Source: Tetracladium setigerum
Taxonomy: Eukaryota > Ascomycota > Leotiomycetes > Helotiales
Assembly (NCBI GenBank): GCA_031472005.1
Contig: PZJY01000005.1
Span: 310,001-374,000 of the forward strand
Reading direction: 5' to 3'
DNA: 64,000 nt
The notes under the pieces were generated by a model, which was not told the DNA's origin, ran no database searches, and worked only from the letters and a program-made list of their open reading frames with translations. Position numbers and translations under genes: made by a program. Below, one piece after another: positions 34,561 to 46,470 of the stretch; position 1 is the first letter of the stretch, and each line of letters begins with the position of its first letter.

Positions 34561-35002
34561 ATGGGGCAATGAGTTGAAACGGAATAGGACAGAGATAGAT
34601 TGTGGATTAGAACACTAGGATTTTCCAGGTTGTTAAGAGGGTGGAATTGGTAGGAACCTTGTATGATACGGCGATGGGGGTTGTCAATGCCAGACTCGTG
34701 GATTCTGCTAGCTTAGATTCGATGGCCGCTTGATTCGAGGATTGTCTGGATTTTGTTCCAAGATCTGATGTGGAAGGAACAAGTCGTCTGATTATGAGAG
34801 AGAGCACGTCGAAGTTGCCCTTCGTCACGAATACTTCGTTCATCCAAACTTCACGGTCCCATAATCACAATTGAACTAGTTGCATGATGTCTGTTTTAAA
34901 GGTCATTTGATTTGTTGAAATGCAGCATTCTTTAGCTCTTTATGCGCCCGATGCAATCAATCAACACCATACCCCGACCCGGCGAACACAGAGAAGAATC
35001 GT

Positions 35003-35690
35003 TCAAAATCCTGTAAAAAAAATTGTTATTAGCACTTTCTCCACAAACCGTTGAGGGCTTCGCCAAATCAAAAAAAACGTACTCAATGGAGTGAAGAACC
35101 ATCTGTTCTTTCCGGATGTGTATCTCTCCTCCAATGCCTTCTTGACAGTCTTCTTCGCGTCCTCCCGTTGAGAAACCTCCTTGAATGTATCCGCAGAGAC
35201 AACACCCTTAAGTCCCTCCAACTCGAGTGTGTAACGTGTGGGCATCAAGTGGTTGTAGTTGATCACCTTGATGAATGGCTTGACCTTGGATCGCTTGTCC
35301 TGGCGGGATTTCGACATGCGGCGGGTGATTTGAGATGGGTAACGCTCAATACCGGCAACCAAGGCGTGAGGGTATGGGTGCGACTTGTTTCCGATATCTT
35401 GGGGTGGATGATCACGACCTGCGAATTTTGCTCCTATCAGCCCTGCCTCCTTTCGATTCTAGAATTGCTCGTTCCATCCAGCGTCCTGATCTTCCTGATT
35501 CTTCTCTGCCAATTGCTTGCTATCTCGTCGCGCGGTGGGTGGGGGAAGGTGAAATTTACCTTCTTTCCGGCATATCTGCCTCGAGTGATAATGGCCACGC
35601 GGCCGACCTTGAGGACTGCGAGAAAAGGGTCAGCACTTCCGATCGAGGGAGAAGCACCGGTAATTGTATAGGAGACTTACACTTCACCAT
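35003..35690 (-). CDS. rpl27: 60S ribosomal protein eL27, one apparent frameshift
   Basis: A large-subunit ribosomal protein. There are four exons: 35681-35690 (only 10 bases, ATGGTGAAGT), 35560-35615, 35083-35418 and 35003-35010 (8 bases). The protein starts MVKFLKVGRVAIITRGRYAG. It contains ALVAGIERYPSQITRRMSKS and LMPTRYTLELEGLKG and ends WFFTPLRF, all hallmark eL27 sequence. One base is missing in GGGG 35401-35404 (plus strand), where VVIIHP should run into QDIGNKSHPYPH. Adding it gives 137 codons (136 aa), exactly the eukaryotic eL27 length. An essential ribosomal protein is unlikely to be truly broken, so this slip argues for a sequence error. Very short first and last exons are typical for fungal ribosomal protein genes. 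Confidence 0.95.
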
Positions 35691-37103
35691 TTTGTCGGTT
35701 GTTGGTGTCGTTGGTTGTCGTGTTACTGCTGTCCCTGCGATCTCGAATTTTTCCCAAGTGAGTTGTGCGGTCGCTAAACCTGCAGGCAGAGTCTAGGATT
35801 GAAGAGGCTAGCCTGCCCAGCCTGTTTTTGTCTGTCACGTGAGGATGCTTATGTCATTCATCGTGCGGCTCTTCGGTAGTTCAGTTTTTCCGAGTTTGAA
35901 TACTGGGAGGTCTAACCACACAAGATCCCCCATCATCTTTTCCCTCCACCACCTTGATTCAACGACAACCCGACCAACAAAGATGTGTCTGACCGAGTGG
36001 CTGGCACTTCTACAATTCTCTCAATCCATCTCTGCAAGATTCATCCTCTTCTCTTTACATCTACTTGGACCGCAATGTGCGTTTCTCCAAGAGTCACAAG
36101 ACGGCAAATCGGGTTGTGGTGAGGGAAATGCAAGCCAGAGGTTGGACCGGGAGCGTTTCGCATCCACACTTTTTCACACCATCGTGACCTGGAGGCTCTG
36201 CGGTTTCGATTTCGAGGTTCAACCACTCCTCGAAACCGTCTTAGCGCACCGCATTCGGACTTGCTGCACGAAAGGCTTCGGATTTGCACAGGGAGTGGGA
36301 AATACGAGAAACCAAACGCTGCACCTTCATGAATCGAAGTGAGCGATTGGTTCATTAGGTTGGTTTCGATTCTCCTCATGTTTGTTTCGATCTATTTCCG
36401 CAAGTTGCAGCTCGTTTACAGTCGATCCGAGGCTTGTTTATTTTAAGTTTATACTGTGTTTATTCCTGTCATTGGCTCGGTAAGGGCTGTTGTTCTGCGA
36501 TCGGGGTATTTCATCGCTGTCACCCCGGTTTCTTCCCCTTAAAACAAAAACACGGCAAGATCTCGAAGGTGTTCTAGTTTACACAGCCGACTTCCTGCCA
36601 TGTCCAATCACAAGAGTTGCGGGGTTGAAATGGAGGGGCTCATGTTGAGAAGGCATTTTCGAGAGTGTCTCATGGATCAAAACAAAAGAGACAAACGGCA
36701 GCTGTCGTGTGCTTGGCAAAGGAGGATCGGTACCTATCCAAGGTGGAATTTGGACTCTTAGACTATTGACTCGGATGTTCACCCGGTGTCTGAATGATTC
36801 AGGGAGCAAAACAAGGGGGAAACCGGCACTCAGCTCGAGGAGATAGAGTAGGACACAGAGGCTTAGCTTTGTTTATTGTTGCCTCGGATATCTCCTTGGC
36901 CACCAAGTCCATGCGTCTTTCTCATCTGACAGACTGGTCCACAAATGTATATAAGATGCAGTTCGATCTCCCAAACATTCTCTTTTTCCCTCATCATCAT
37001 CAGCATCAATCAGCACTTCCATTCTCCAGCAATCAGCTTCTCATTTCTCATCTTATTTAATCTACTTCTTCTGCCGGTCAGATCCTTCTTAATAACCTTC
37101 AAC
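35691..37103. promoter_or_regulatory. divergent promoter region of eL27 and the Egh16-like gene
   Basis: 1.4 kb without a credible gene. Open frames such as 35839-36342 show no family features. The right end holds the TATA box of the secreted-protein gene and a pyrimidine-rich leader. Confidence 0.4.
36948..36955 (+). promoter_or_regulatory. TATA box of the Egh16-like gene
   Basis: TATATAAG lies 156 bases before the ATG at 37104, with a CT-rich leader after it. Confidence 0.5.
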
Positions 37104-37914
37104 ATGCTTTTCTCATCCATCATCCTTGCTTTGGCTGGTAGCCAACTTGTTGCCGCTCACGGTGCCATCGTCCAGGCAACTGGTGATGCCGGTGGATCTG
37201 GACAAGCCATTGGTGGTGAGTACTACTCCTTTCTCATCGCATCTCTCTGGTACTTGCTTACACATCACAGTTGTCAACAGCACTCCTCGTGATGGCACGC
37301 GCAGAGATCCCTTCCAACAGGACTCCACCCGATTCCGTGGTGCCGCCGCTGACACCTGCGGTGAGACTGTCGGAGCTGGAACCAACAACATCGCAGCTGG
37401 CACCGCAGCCATGCTTGCTGTTCCAGGTAACAGCATGCCTCAAATCACCCCCGGTGGATCAGTCGATATGACTCTTCACCAAGTCAACGGTGACGGTGCT
37501 GGACCTTACACTTGCGAGATCGATGCCACTGGAACTGGTACCAACTTCCAGCCCATGCAAGTTACCACCAACGTTCCTGGTACCAACTCCAGATCTCAAG
37601 CCAGAGCTCAAGATTTCGTAAGTATTCCTTCGGATTCGCACTCATTCATCCAGCACTAACACTCTCATAGCCAATGTCCGCTGCCGTCCCAGCTGGCCAA
37701 ACTTGCACAGGTACCATGGCCGGAGCCAGCGGTGTCTGCATGGTTCGATGCATGAACGCAGCTCGTAAGTTTTCTCTTCCATCCTACTTCTTTCCTCAAC
37801 AACAACCAACTAACATCCCACTCAGGTGCCGGACCATTCGGTGGATGTGTCCCAGTCCAGATGGCTGGAGCCGCAGGAAACGCAACCAGAAGAAGTGTCG
37901 AGTTCAACGCATAA
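37104..37914 (+). CDS. Egh16-like secreted protein (appressorium-associated family)
   Basis: A secreted protein of 213 aa in the Egh16/GAS1-type family, members of which are expressed during plant infection by several fungi. Exons are 37104-37215, 37271-37617, 37671-37764 and 37826-37914, with no frame break. A signal peptide (about residues 1-18, LFSSIILALAGSQLVAA) ends just before HGAIVQATGDAGGSG. Family stretches are STPRDGTRRDPFQQDSTRF, NGDGAGPYTCEID and VRCMNAARAGPFGGCVPVQ. Several Cys residues suggest disulphides. The probable mature protein begins with His, as in copper oxygenases; that link is inference. The family is also found in non-pathogens, so the sequence alone does not show a role in disease. 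Confidence 0.9.
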
Positions 37915-39607
37915 GCGGTTGATTGTGATAATGTAATAATACGGGCGTTTCTTGGGATTGCGGCTGTGCCGCAGTTCGGTAGGACGTTCTTGGGATGGAA
38001 GGAAACTGATTGATAGATTGTCTTTTTGCTGAATGATCGGGACTTGGCCTGTTCTTTATAGTTGGTGTTAGCCGAATATACAAAAGTCTCTTACTGATCT
38101 GATGACCAATTTGAAATCCTGTGAAGTGACATTTCTATTTTGTACAATGTTTTGAGATTTTGATTGGGTCGCCATTTTCGTTCCAAACAGTTTGGTTTCA
38201 AGATGGAGATATTCTGGGGATAGTCGTGGACTGAGATTCATGAATATGCTATAAAAAACGTACAGATTTGTCAGTCGTTATGTTTGAATCGTTCAAACCG
38301 AATCTGACAGTGTTTTGGCCTCACATAAAACAGACGTGCAAACCACCTGAAGACGAATACGAAGTGTTTCGTTTGATATGTCAAATACTCATTGCGGAAT
38401 GCGGGGGATGAGTGGTAGTTTATAAGAATAGAAACAATCTCAAACTGATATATTTATGGTAGAAATATTTCGTCGTGTTGGGAAATACGTCACAGTATCA
38501 TGCATAGGCTTGAGGTCACAGCCTGTACTTTTATCAACTCTCTAGAGTGTTGTGTGAGGGCTGTTCAAGGCATAAGTCTTGATCCTGCAAAGTCATTAGC
38601 ATCGTGATAGGAGATATATTCAATGCATAGTTTCACTCTGTGCCAAATATTCGTTAAGTCGTAGTTTCAGTAGCCTGTTTAATGCGGCTCTTGCGAATAG
38701 TGAATCAAAAATCGGCCCGGAAGGAAACACTGCTTTTTTACTCTTTCCGATTGTAGTTAAAGAACGCCATAGCTAACATACTTTGCTCACTTACTCTGTT
38801 TGGTTTAGGGTAATAATTCACCGACAATTCAGGCTACATCATAAAACGCTCTGGTTCAAAGACGTAAATGGAAATTGCTCTTTTCGAGATAAAGAACGGT
38901 ATTGAATAACCTGATTCATACTAGAAATAGAAATTACAATACGCTAGCAGAACACTCCTTTGAAAATTTCAAGGTCCTCAACGGACAAATATATCTCCGT
39001 CCTTTCAATCCTGACAATCCACCCTGTGTCGAGATTGAAATTGAAATAAAAAAAGCGAGCATCAAATAGATGAACTGGAAATTCTGGTAATTAGCGCTTG
39101 ATACTTCCGATCCAAGAAAGATGAAAACGAGCAACTCGAACTACCGACAGATCCGATATGCATAATTCATCGGTAAATTCAATTTATATTCCGAGAATGG
39201 ATGGTCCCTTGTTGATGGAATGGAAAAATGAAAATTCATCCAAATTCCCCTTTTGGAATGGAAAAGAGAAGGAGATGAATGACTTGTTTAAAATAGATGG
39301 GATGGGGACTAGAGCGCTAGGAACAACGTGGATTGAGTGAATTAAATCTGGGATTTCCAAAAACGGGAAGGAGAGACATTTGTTGAGATGAGATTGGGGT
39401 TTTATAAAGTTCGAGAATGGAAAATCACGAGATTGGTGTAAGTAGGAGAACCCAAGTAAAATACGAAGAACGAAGAGTAAGAAAGTTTCTCCTCTAAGTA
39501 ATTTGAAACCTTCCAATCATATTGAGTACAACAAGACTTGCAAATAGAAGTTGATCTAGCAAGAATACGACATAAATTACTATTACCCGACGTAGGGTCC
39601 ATCTATC
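37915..39607. other. gene-poor, AT-rich stretch
   Basis: 1.7 kb following the Egh16-like gene. I see its 3' untranslated region and AT-rich sequence without a gene, transposon motif or long repeat. Confidence 0.4.
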
Positions 39608-40281
39608 CTAATCAAGACTACCGTTACCAGTATCATACCGAATAATCCACCCTCCAAAATCCAAATTCCATCCAGATGCCGTCCACTTTCCAATCTCCAT
39701 CGTATCCAGATTCCAATCTGTGGTTGTACTGGCCGACCAGTAACCATCGCTCCAAACACCCTGTCATTCAATCTCAAAGAGTTACATTGTGGCTTACCGT
39801 CGGTGTTGACTTTTTGGATTTACCAGATACATTCAATCTTTGGTTTGGCTTCCATCCACTTTGCTCCACACGACCAAAAAAGGGCAACAAAGTAAAGCCT
39901 TGGACGAAAAGGAAAATGAAGAAGTCGAAGGAGAAGGCTTGGCTTTGAAGGTAAACGACTACCCCCCGGTGGATAAACGGAATACAACCATCTTTGGAGA
40001 CTGTAAAATATGTCGTGGTTTTTCTTGACATTTGTCTCCGATGCACATCGAGGAGACCCATCTCCATAGTAGTTCATGTAGGAGGGCCCTTCATGTAATG
40101 TAATAATACCCTGCACAGCTGCGTAGTTGTTTGCTGTTCTGGCAGTACAAAAGTATGGTTGAAGATATAATTGGTTGACTTTTTGGCACTGCATATCACC
40201 GTTTTCTGGATGCCTGAAGGAATGCGGTGTAGCCGAGATCCGAACATTGGCAACGTGGCATTGAGTTCCATCATTTTCCAT
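39608..40281 (-). CDS. possible small gene of unknown function, exons unresolved
   Basis: I do not recognise this protein. Two stretches look coding. From ATG 40281 the frame reads TQCHVANVRISATPHSF and QLYLQPYFCTARTANNYAA. The probable last exon ends at 39608 and is rich in Trp, Asp and Gly (GVWSDGYWSASTTTDWNLD, then ASGWNLDFGGWIIRYDTG). A donor GTAAGC and acceptor GACAG at about 39775-39805 join KSKKSTPT to GVWSDG. How the first stretch connects is unclear: either an unseen intron or another single-base slip. There is no obvious signal peptide at 40281, so an upstream first exon is possible. It could also be a decayed gene. Confidence 0.3.
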
Positions 40282-42043
40282 GGTTGAATTCTAAAAAACC
40301 TAGAGTTCATGAGCCGTACATTCACACTTCAACGGCGGTGTAATAGAGACGGTAACTAGTCATTAACTTATTGGCAATTCGGTCTGTGTGTTTTCCTTGC
40401 AGGCTCCCCCTCATTGTTTCGAAACGAACTTTCGGCTTCCGAATTTGCAATTGGGAATCAAAGATCATAAAACGTCGTTGTAAGATTTTGTTACCTTGAG
40501 AGGCCCCACTTCATCACCACGATCATGCACAAGTAATTTCATTGAACGGATGATTACCCTACCAAAGGCTCCAAAGCCCAAATGACTTCATCTCGTCAGT
40601 CTCCAAAACACCGGCTGCCCGTTGTCTTGTCCCCTTCTGTCGTCCTCCCCTGGCCTGCCATTTCTCTTTAAGCGCCGACATCCCCATCCTGAATATTAAA
40701 TTCCCCATCCAACCGATCTCATCTCATTACCGAAAACTCTAAGTCAGTCCAAGTTCCAACTCCTCCCCAACCTTCCCAAAGTGCAAAAAAAGTGAAAAGG
40801 GAGAAAAAAGCCGGTTGTTTGATCACCCTCCTTGGCAAATTACCCTGCGGAAGATCTCCATCTTGGGGGACCAGGCCAGGGTGTTTAATGTGCCGGGGCT
40901 AGGGTAGGGTATTCACAGGCCTCTGCCCTGTTCGAAATCAAGATTACTGTAATTTCAATGCAAGCGTGAGTTTGGTACGTACCTGTTGTACAGAAAATCA
41001 AATTTCGCATGTAGGGACTCGAAATGGAAAGACAGACGGAGAGGGAGGTCAGCTGTCGTGTGTGTCGTGAAAGCAAGCAAGGAAGGAGGAGGATGATTGA
41101 TGATGGATGGACTACCTGTAATATCGTGATTCGTGAGTGATGAGACTGTAACATTAATATAAAGTGGAAGTTGGCAGATTGAGCTTTGCAATCTTGCCAG
41201 TGGTCCAGGCCCGGGGTTGATGGATGTTCACATCAATCATGAACATTTGGTGAAAAAGGGAACGGAAAATGTTGGGGAGAAATATTTGTGTTGATTCTTC
41301 TGTCTTGTCTTTGTCTTTGTCCTCCCTTCTCTCTTGATTCCAACCAGTACTCAGGCATAGGCCAGCTGTGCAAGGAATGAGATCGCGTCCTGACAGCGCA
41401 TGCTCGATACCTTTGTTTCTTCCCGTCGTTCCATGTCCTTTCTTCTTTCTAACCCAACCCTATCCAATCTCATCGCATCATGAATGAAGAAAAAAACCTC
41501 CAAAATATATACATATGCAAATGTTTCAATACAGCAATGACCCCCCAAAAAAGAACAGTCGCTGAATTGTAAACAAAAAAGCAGAAAAAGAAGAAGTCGT
41601 CCCCGCAAAGTCTTAAATCCACCAGAAAGATAAAGGTATATACATCGTGCTCGACACTAAAAAGCTCTTCTTAAATGTACAGACTGGTACAATAATTCCC
41701 CCAAAACCCCTTGTGTTGATAAAAATGAAGGCTGCAGAACTGAAGTCGAAAAGTAGGGTAGAATGGCGAATAATGTGCAGCAAAAAAGGGTATATTGAAA
41801 ACCGTGAATCGTAACAAGAAATGAATAGAAAAAAAATCTCCTTCGAAAAAAGAACCCCAAAGGTAGATGCTTCCTTGCGCTCTCGTGCCTGTTTCCCAAG
41901 CCGGGTGAATAGATTGTCCAAGATGACGAAATTTCGTTGGTTTATGGTTTCCGTCCCCAGTCGCACCCGAAATTTCGCTTATGCTGATAATGTCCCGAAA
42001 TATGGGGTTGCTCATCAAAACGGTGCTCTTTCTGAAACGCACT
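40282..42043. other. intergenic, no gene seen
   Basis: 1.8 kb with pyrimidine-rich sequence near 40600-40760 and A-rich tracts near 41570-41600. I see no coding family or element here. Confidence 0.4.
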
Positions 42044-43645
42044 CTAATCTCGTGCATCATCTCGCTTGATAACGTTTGAACGTCTGGAATGCGCATCTTC
42101 AGGCGTCTGACGACGTTCACTCTGCCTCATCTCCGGTCCGGCCGAGAAGCGAGGGCTTGCGTGCGTTTGTTGATGTTGAGATTGCGGTGTGCGATCACTC
42201 TGCTGAAGCATTGAGGAGACGGGGTGGGAGCCTCCAGAATGTCGTCGTGAGTCTGAAGGGTGAGGCTCGGAAACTTGAATTGGCGATTGCAAGTTTGCGC
42301 TTGTGAATCCACCTTCTGGACGATGGCGGCTGTTTCGTCCATATTCTCCAAAACCTCGAGCTGAGGCATCGCTTCTCTGTCTGGAGTGGCCCCGTCTCCT
42401 GGGTGTGTTTGAAACTGAAGAACCTCCTTGTGAAAATGGCGGGGAAGTGTATTGGGGCTGCGAGGTTGGTGGTGGAGCCGGTTGTTGAGGACCTGTGGCC
42501 TTGCGCTTTTTGGGAGAAGAAGTGTGATCTATTCAGGACATTAATTCTCGAGTTCCTGATAACGGAATGGTCTTTTAGTGCTTGCCTGAAGGGGTCGTTG
42601 GAGGATTGGCACCACTGGTCCCTCCTTGAGAAGTCGGCGGTTGCCAGTGATGAAAGTAGATTGAAGGAGACGAGGTCGGTTCCTGTTGCTGGACTGTTTG
42701 GGATTGCTGTAGCGGATGTCCCTGGGAATTCTGTCCGGGTATGCTTGGAGGAGGCTGGATATGCATTTCTCCGGTGTTTAGTCGGGGTAGATGAGATGTT
42801 GGAGGAGGCCTAGAAATTACTCCGGGTTGTGACTGAGCAAGTTGTCGAGGTCGTGGTCCAGGAGACATCGGATGGCTTGGAACAAAACCAGCTGTCTGTT
42901 GAGAGCTTGGTGGTCCAATTGGTGTTGATGGAAGTGTCATAGGAACAGGGTGCTGTGGAATGAATGCCCTCGAGTCTCTTCGCTGATGTTGTTCGGGTGA
43001 CGTGTGAGATTGCGAAGGTAGGAGCTGTTGGCTCTGATGAACTTGAAGTTGTTGCTGTTGATGCGCTTGAGACATATAATGTTGTGCCAATTCCAAGCTT
43101 GCAATCGGTAAGTTCCCGCCACCCATTCCTGCAAAAACCATTGGAATCATATAGGGTGGTATGCCCCCACTTAAAGATGTTCTCAACATATCCTGTTCTA
43201 TCTTGCGCTGCTCCAATCGAAGTGACTCTTGTCTAGTCTTCTCCTCCTCTTGCTTTCGCTTATCCTCCTCAGCCTTTGCGTGCAGCCAGTTCCTCATGCT
43301 ATCTTCCGCACCCTGCCATTGCTGTGGAGGTGCTGGTAACTGTCCCATGGGTTGACTTAAAGGCGGTTGGCCAAGAGGGACAGGCTGCTGTGGTGGTTGT
43401 GGTAATGTCATGGCTGCCGGAGGAGGCAATCCCCGATGAGGGGTCGACATTGGCTGATGAGCTGTCGAGCTTGGTGGTGGTAATTGGGGAAGAGATTTGT
43501 TTGAGTTAGTCGAGAGGGGAGGGTAGGATGGTCCTGTCGAAGAGACAGAGGGGGAAAAGCGAGAGGTGGACGGTGGCGTGGGAGGAGTATAGTCATGGAA
43601 GGACTTGTACCCGTGTTGTGTTGGCTGCTTGATAGTGAGCAACAT
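42044..43645 (-). CDS. Gln/Pro-rich protein of unknown function, possible transcription co-factor
   Basis: A protein of about 514 aa that I do not recognise by name. The start at 43645 gives MLLTIKQPTQHGYKSFHDY. Residues 15-110 are Pro/Ser-rich. A charged helix follows (WLHAKAEEDKRKQEEEKTRQ to EQRKIEQDML, about 125-160), probably a coiled coil. A hydrophobic Gly/Met segment comes next (IPPYMIPMVFAGMGGGNLPI) and then long Gln/Pro-rich sequence. After the intron there is a basic SPKKRKA motif that could be a nuclear signal, and the end is Arg/Ser/His-rich. The composition resembles fungal transcription co-regulators; this is inference. Its single intron (42529-42585) uses a GC donor. The frame is intact once that intron is removed. 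Confidence 0.75.
42529..42585 (-). other. GC-AG intron
   Basis: The minus-strand intron begins GCAAGC after CAG and ends AATAG. Removal joins NPPTTPS to DHTSSPKKRK in one frame. No GT donor nearby keeps the frame. Confidence 0.65.
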
Positions 43646-45850
43646 TTCGAGGGAAGTATCGTAGAACTAAAACAGCAACATGAAAAAGTGGTGATGGTTG
43701 AGGTGACCTTTAAAGATAGAGAACAAGAGCTGGGTGGGTGAGTGGAGGGGTTAGGCGAGTGGGGTGGGAAATGTAAACGTTTTATGTCGTCCTCAAATCA
43801 AACCCCACTAGATACTTCCATGGCGACGAAGCAGGTACCATAATAAACAGGGTATGAGATTGACTAACCTTTTAACAAGTTTACTCAAGAGGGGATATTT
43901 CCCGGAGGGGTAGCGTGGCAAGTGGCTCCGGCGACGTTAATTGGTCCTGCAGATCACAATGCTAGTCGTGGAATAAAAAGTTGATTTCCTCGTTGAAGGT
44001 TTTTGGACTGCAGGGACGATCCCATTCCCAGTCCGACCAGTCGTATGCGTTTCCTATGAGAGATAAAACGTTGAATTCTCGAACGGCAAGGCGGAATCCA
44101 AGGTTACAAACAGAGGGCCCGATCAGGAAAAGCTGTCGGTGGTGGGTGGTCCAATTTGAGATCAGAGAAAGGGCAAGCTTGCGAGATCGTTGTCATGTAT
44201 ATGTGCGCCTGGTATATAGTGCTTTGCATGAGCTCCTGGTCCATAAGTGGACGTGAAATACTTCCAGGTACCGTAGTCAGATAACGAAATAGGGACAAGT
44301 ATGCGTCCACAGTGAAAAACTGTAGAAGAGCTAGATGTAGAAGAGTGAAGCTGCTCAGGAATCAGAATGTTTACACAAGTAAGTATGAGATGAAATTTGC
44401 CCAGGTAACGGATGCTTCCTTCAAGGTACTGGGGTAGAAATGCAAGGGATGATTGAAGCCCAGAAAACAAAAGGTAATATGATTAATGCGGGCCTGATCC
44501 GAAATATCAGTGGCAAGAGTGCAAAGACTTGCGTGTCGAGCTGTGATGCTTGCAGGCTGGCTTTGGCTTTTTTGGAAGTTGGAGGATCAAGTGGGATGGA
44601 GGCTCGAGGACGACGTGTGCTTCCTGAGGCTGGGGGTTGAAGCCTTGTGTTGTATGTGCGTTGTAGGCGAATTATTGTATTATTGCATTTTTTTTGCTGA
44701 AGCCGCACGACATGTAGTTCCGTACCAGAGTGGCGTCAACAAATGTTGGTGGACCAAGTTTGAAGCTCCCCGCTCTCACAACCAGTGAAACCGGTGCTTA
44801 CACCAAAGGCCAGCCAGTGAGCTTTCGTGTTGTGTCGCCGAGCGAGAGGACATGAGGTGCAGCGCTCGAACATGGTTCAGAAGAATGGCGGCGGTAGCGT
44901 CCCATCCCATCATCTCCTCTGTGATTATTATCCCGGAGAACCCAGAGGGAAGAGCACGAATGCGTGCAATGAAGGGGGTTTAGCGAGCAAGCCGTCCCTC
45001 CATTTCTTGCTGTGTGTGGACTTGTGAAGAGCTTCCTGCAGCTACATCCCGTAGACTGACTTTCCACCTCTCACCAGCTGCCTAAGCTTGCCGTTCTGGG
45101 GCAAAGCTGGAGGACGACGTTTTGCTTTTGGCCGCTTGTGGGTTGTGGGAATTAAAAATCTAGGATTGCAGATTGCAAGGATGAAGACCATGTTCCAGGG
45201 CAGTGACACTCGCATGGCTTGCCACGCTAACCTACCGACACCATGCTTGAGCCCTAGGGATCAGCTGTTTCCGGCCGCATGTAGCCTTAGACGGATCTCA
45301 CAACGAGTTGATCGTCCAGGGTAGGAGTGATCGTCTGGGCCAAGCTGCTGCCATCGGAACCCGTTGGTTGTTCTAAACGTTGAGGAGTACCGTAGGGTAG
45401 TCGGCTAAGCTCTTCGGTCTTTAAAACAATAACAACGACGACAACAACAACAATAATACAACGAAAGAAAAGTAACCATAATAACACCAACAACCACCAT
45501 CACCGAAGGCAAAAACCACGCATCAAAAATAAGAGGGCCAACAGAGACAGATACAACAACTTGTTGTTCAATAATGGGAAAATATTATTGACAACCTGAA
45601 CTTCGGCACGATCTCGGGCTCGGGAGTGCTTGCTCACACACTATTACGGTGAGCAGAGAAATGGGTGTTTACCGGTTCAAGAGCCAGATTTGCAAACTGT
45701 CACCTGTGACCACTTTTAGAATGTACTTCAAGTTCCAGTAGAGAAGGTATTTCGAGCTTTGAGCACACAATTGTTTACCAGTCCGCCTGGTTGAAAAGCT
45801 ATTGGCTAAACTTGCCCGGCATCATTCACAGAGAACAGGAGCTGCTGTAG
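43646..45850. other. intergenic, no gene seen
   Basis: 2.2 kb including the leader of the Gln/Pro-rich gene. Short open frames only. A (AAC)n-like stretch lies near 45425-45490. Confidence 0.4.
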
Positions 45851-46470
45851 CTATTCATGGACTGCGAAGTTCGAGTCGCCTGAACTTGCAAATATGTGTG
45901 TCATGTTATCCCGAAGCTCCCAGTTGAGAAATTCTTGAGTGTGGGCTTGCTGTGGCTTGAGCTGAGGACGGCGGCAGCACGGGTAAAGATTGGCAGCAGT
46001 CCCAGTGGATCGGTGCAGCTTCTCGAGGTCGATCGTCGTTCTAGACTCGAAGACCTCGGGCTGCGCGAAGTCTTTTCAGTTTTGAAGATCAAGGTGCTGA
46101 CCAGAGTAGACAAGTGGGATCTTGTAATCTTGCATAACGCTGCGACGAATAATAACAATTGCAAGGCTAGCCATGACCTGGATTATTGAGCTCTGATTTC
46201 TAGCCTTGAACTCATTGTTTACTTGGCAGGCGAGCGCACCATCAGGATCTGGTGGCCTTTTGATCTCTGTCAGCACCATCGTCTTGGAAGATGCGACGGT
46301 GATCCCTGGCTCACAATCTCATCCCCATGTTCCCCAATCCAGGATGTCAAATTAGAGATTACAGCAATCTGAATCTGCAGTTTCGAAACCGTGGGCTGAA
46401 ATGTCTCATTTATATCCTGGTTCAGCCCGATCAAGCGATGCGCGGGCTCGGTAATTGAGCGAACATGGCT
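45851..46470 (-). CDS. unrecognised gene piece, probably partial or decayed
   Basis: A protein-like frame begins at an acceptor (ACAACAG) at about 46471 and reads HVRSITEPAHRLIGLNQDIN, then KLQIQIAVISNLTSWIGEHG. After a one-base slip at CCC 46304-46306 it continues VASSKTMVLTEIKRPPDPDG and VNNEFKARNQSSIIQ. A later open stretch ends at 45851. The alternation of charged and hydrophobic residues looks like a real, probably helical protein, but I know no family match. Upstream, 46541-46800 on the same strand encodes a Cys/His-rich stretch (RCYACHQPKLYAKY) that might be an earlier exon. No start codon or complete exon chain was found, so it may be a relic. Confidence 0.3.

Larger units (their letters stand above)
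33180..35002. other. gene-poor stretch with short imperfect repeats
   Basis: 1.8 kb between two convergent gene ends, with no credible gene. It holds a triple TTTCGAA at 33966-33986, GGTAGGTA-type words at 34060-34140 and an imperfect tandem repeat at 34273-34560. Confidence 0.5.

Noticed and set aside
35839..36342. 167-codon plus-strand frame near eL27
   Set aside because: No recognisable domain or splice support; composition looks non-coding.
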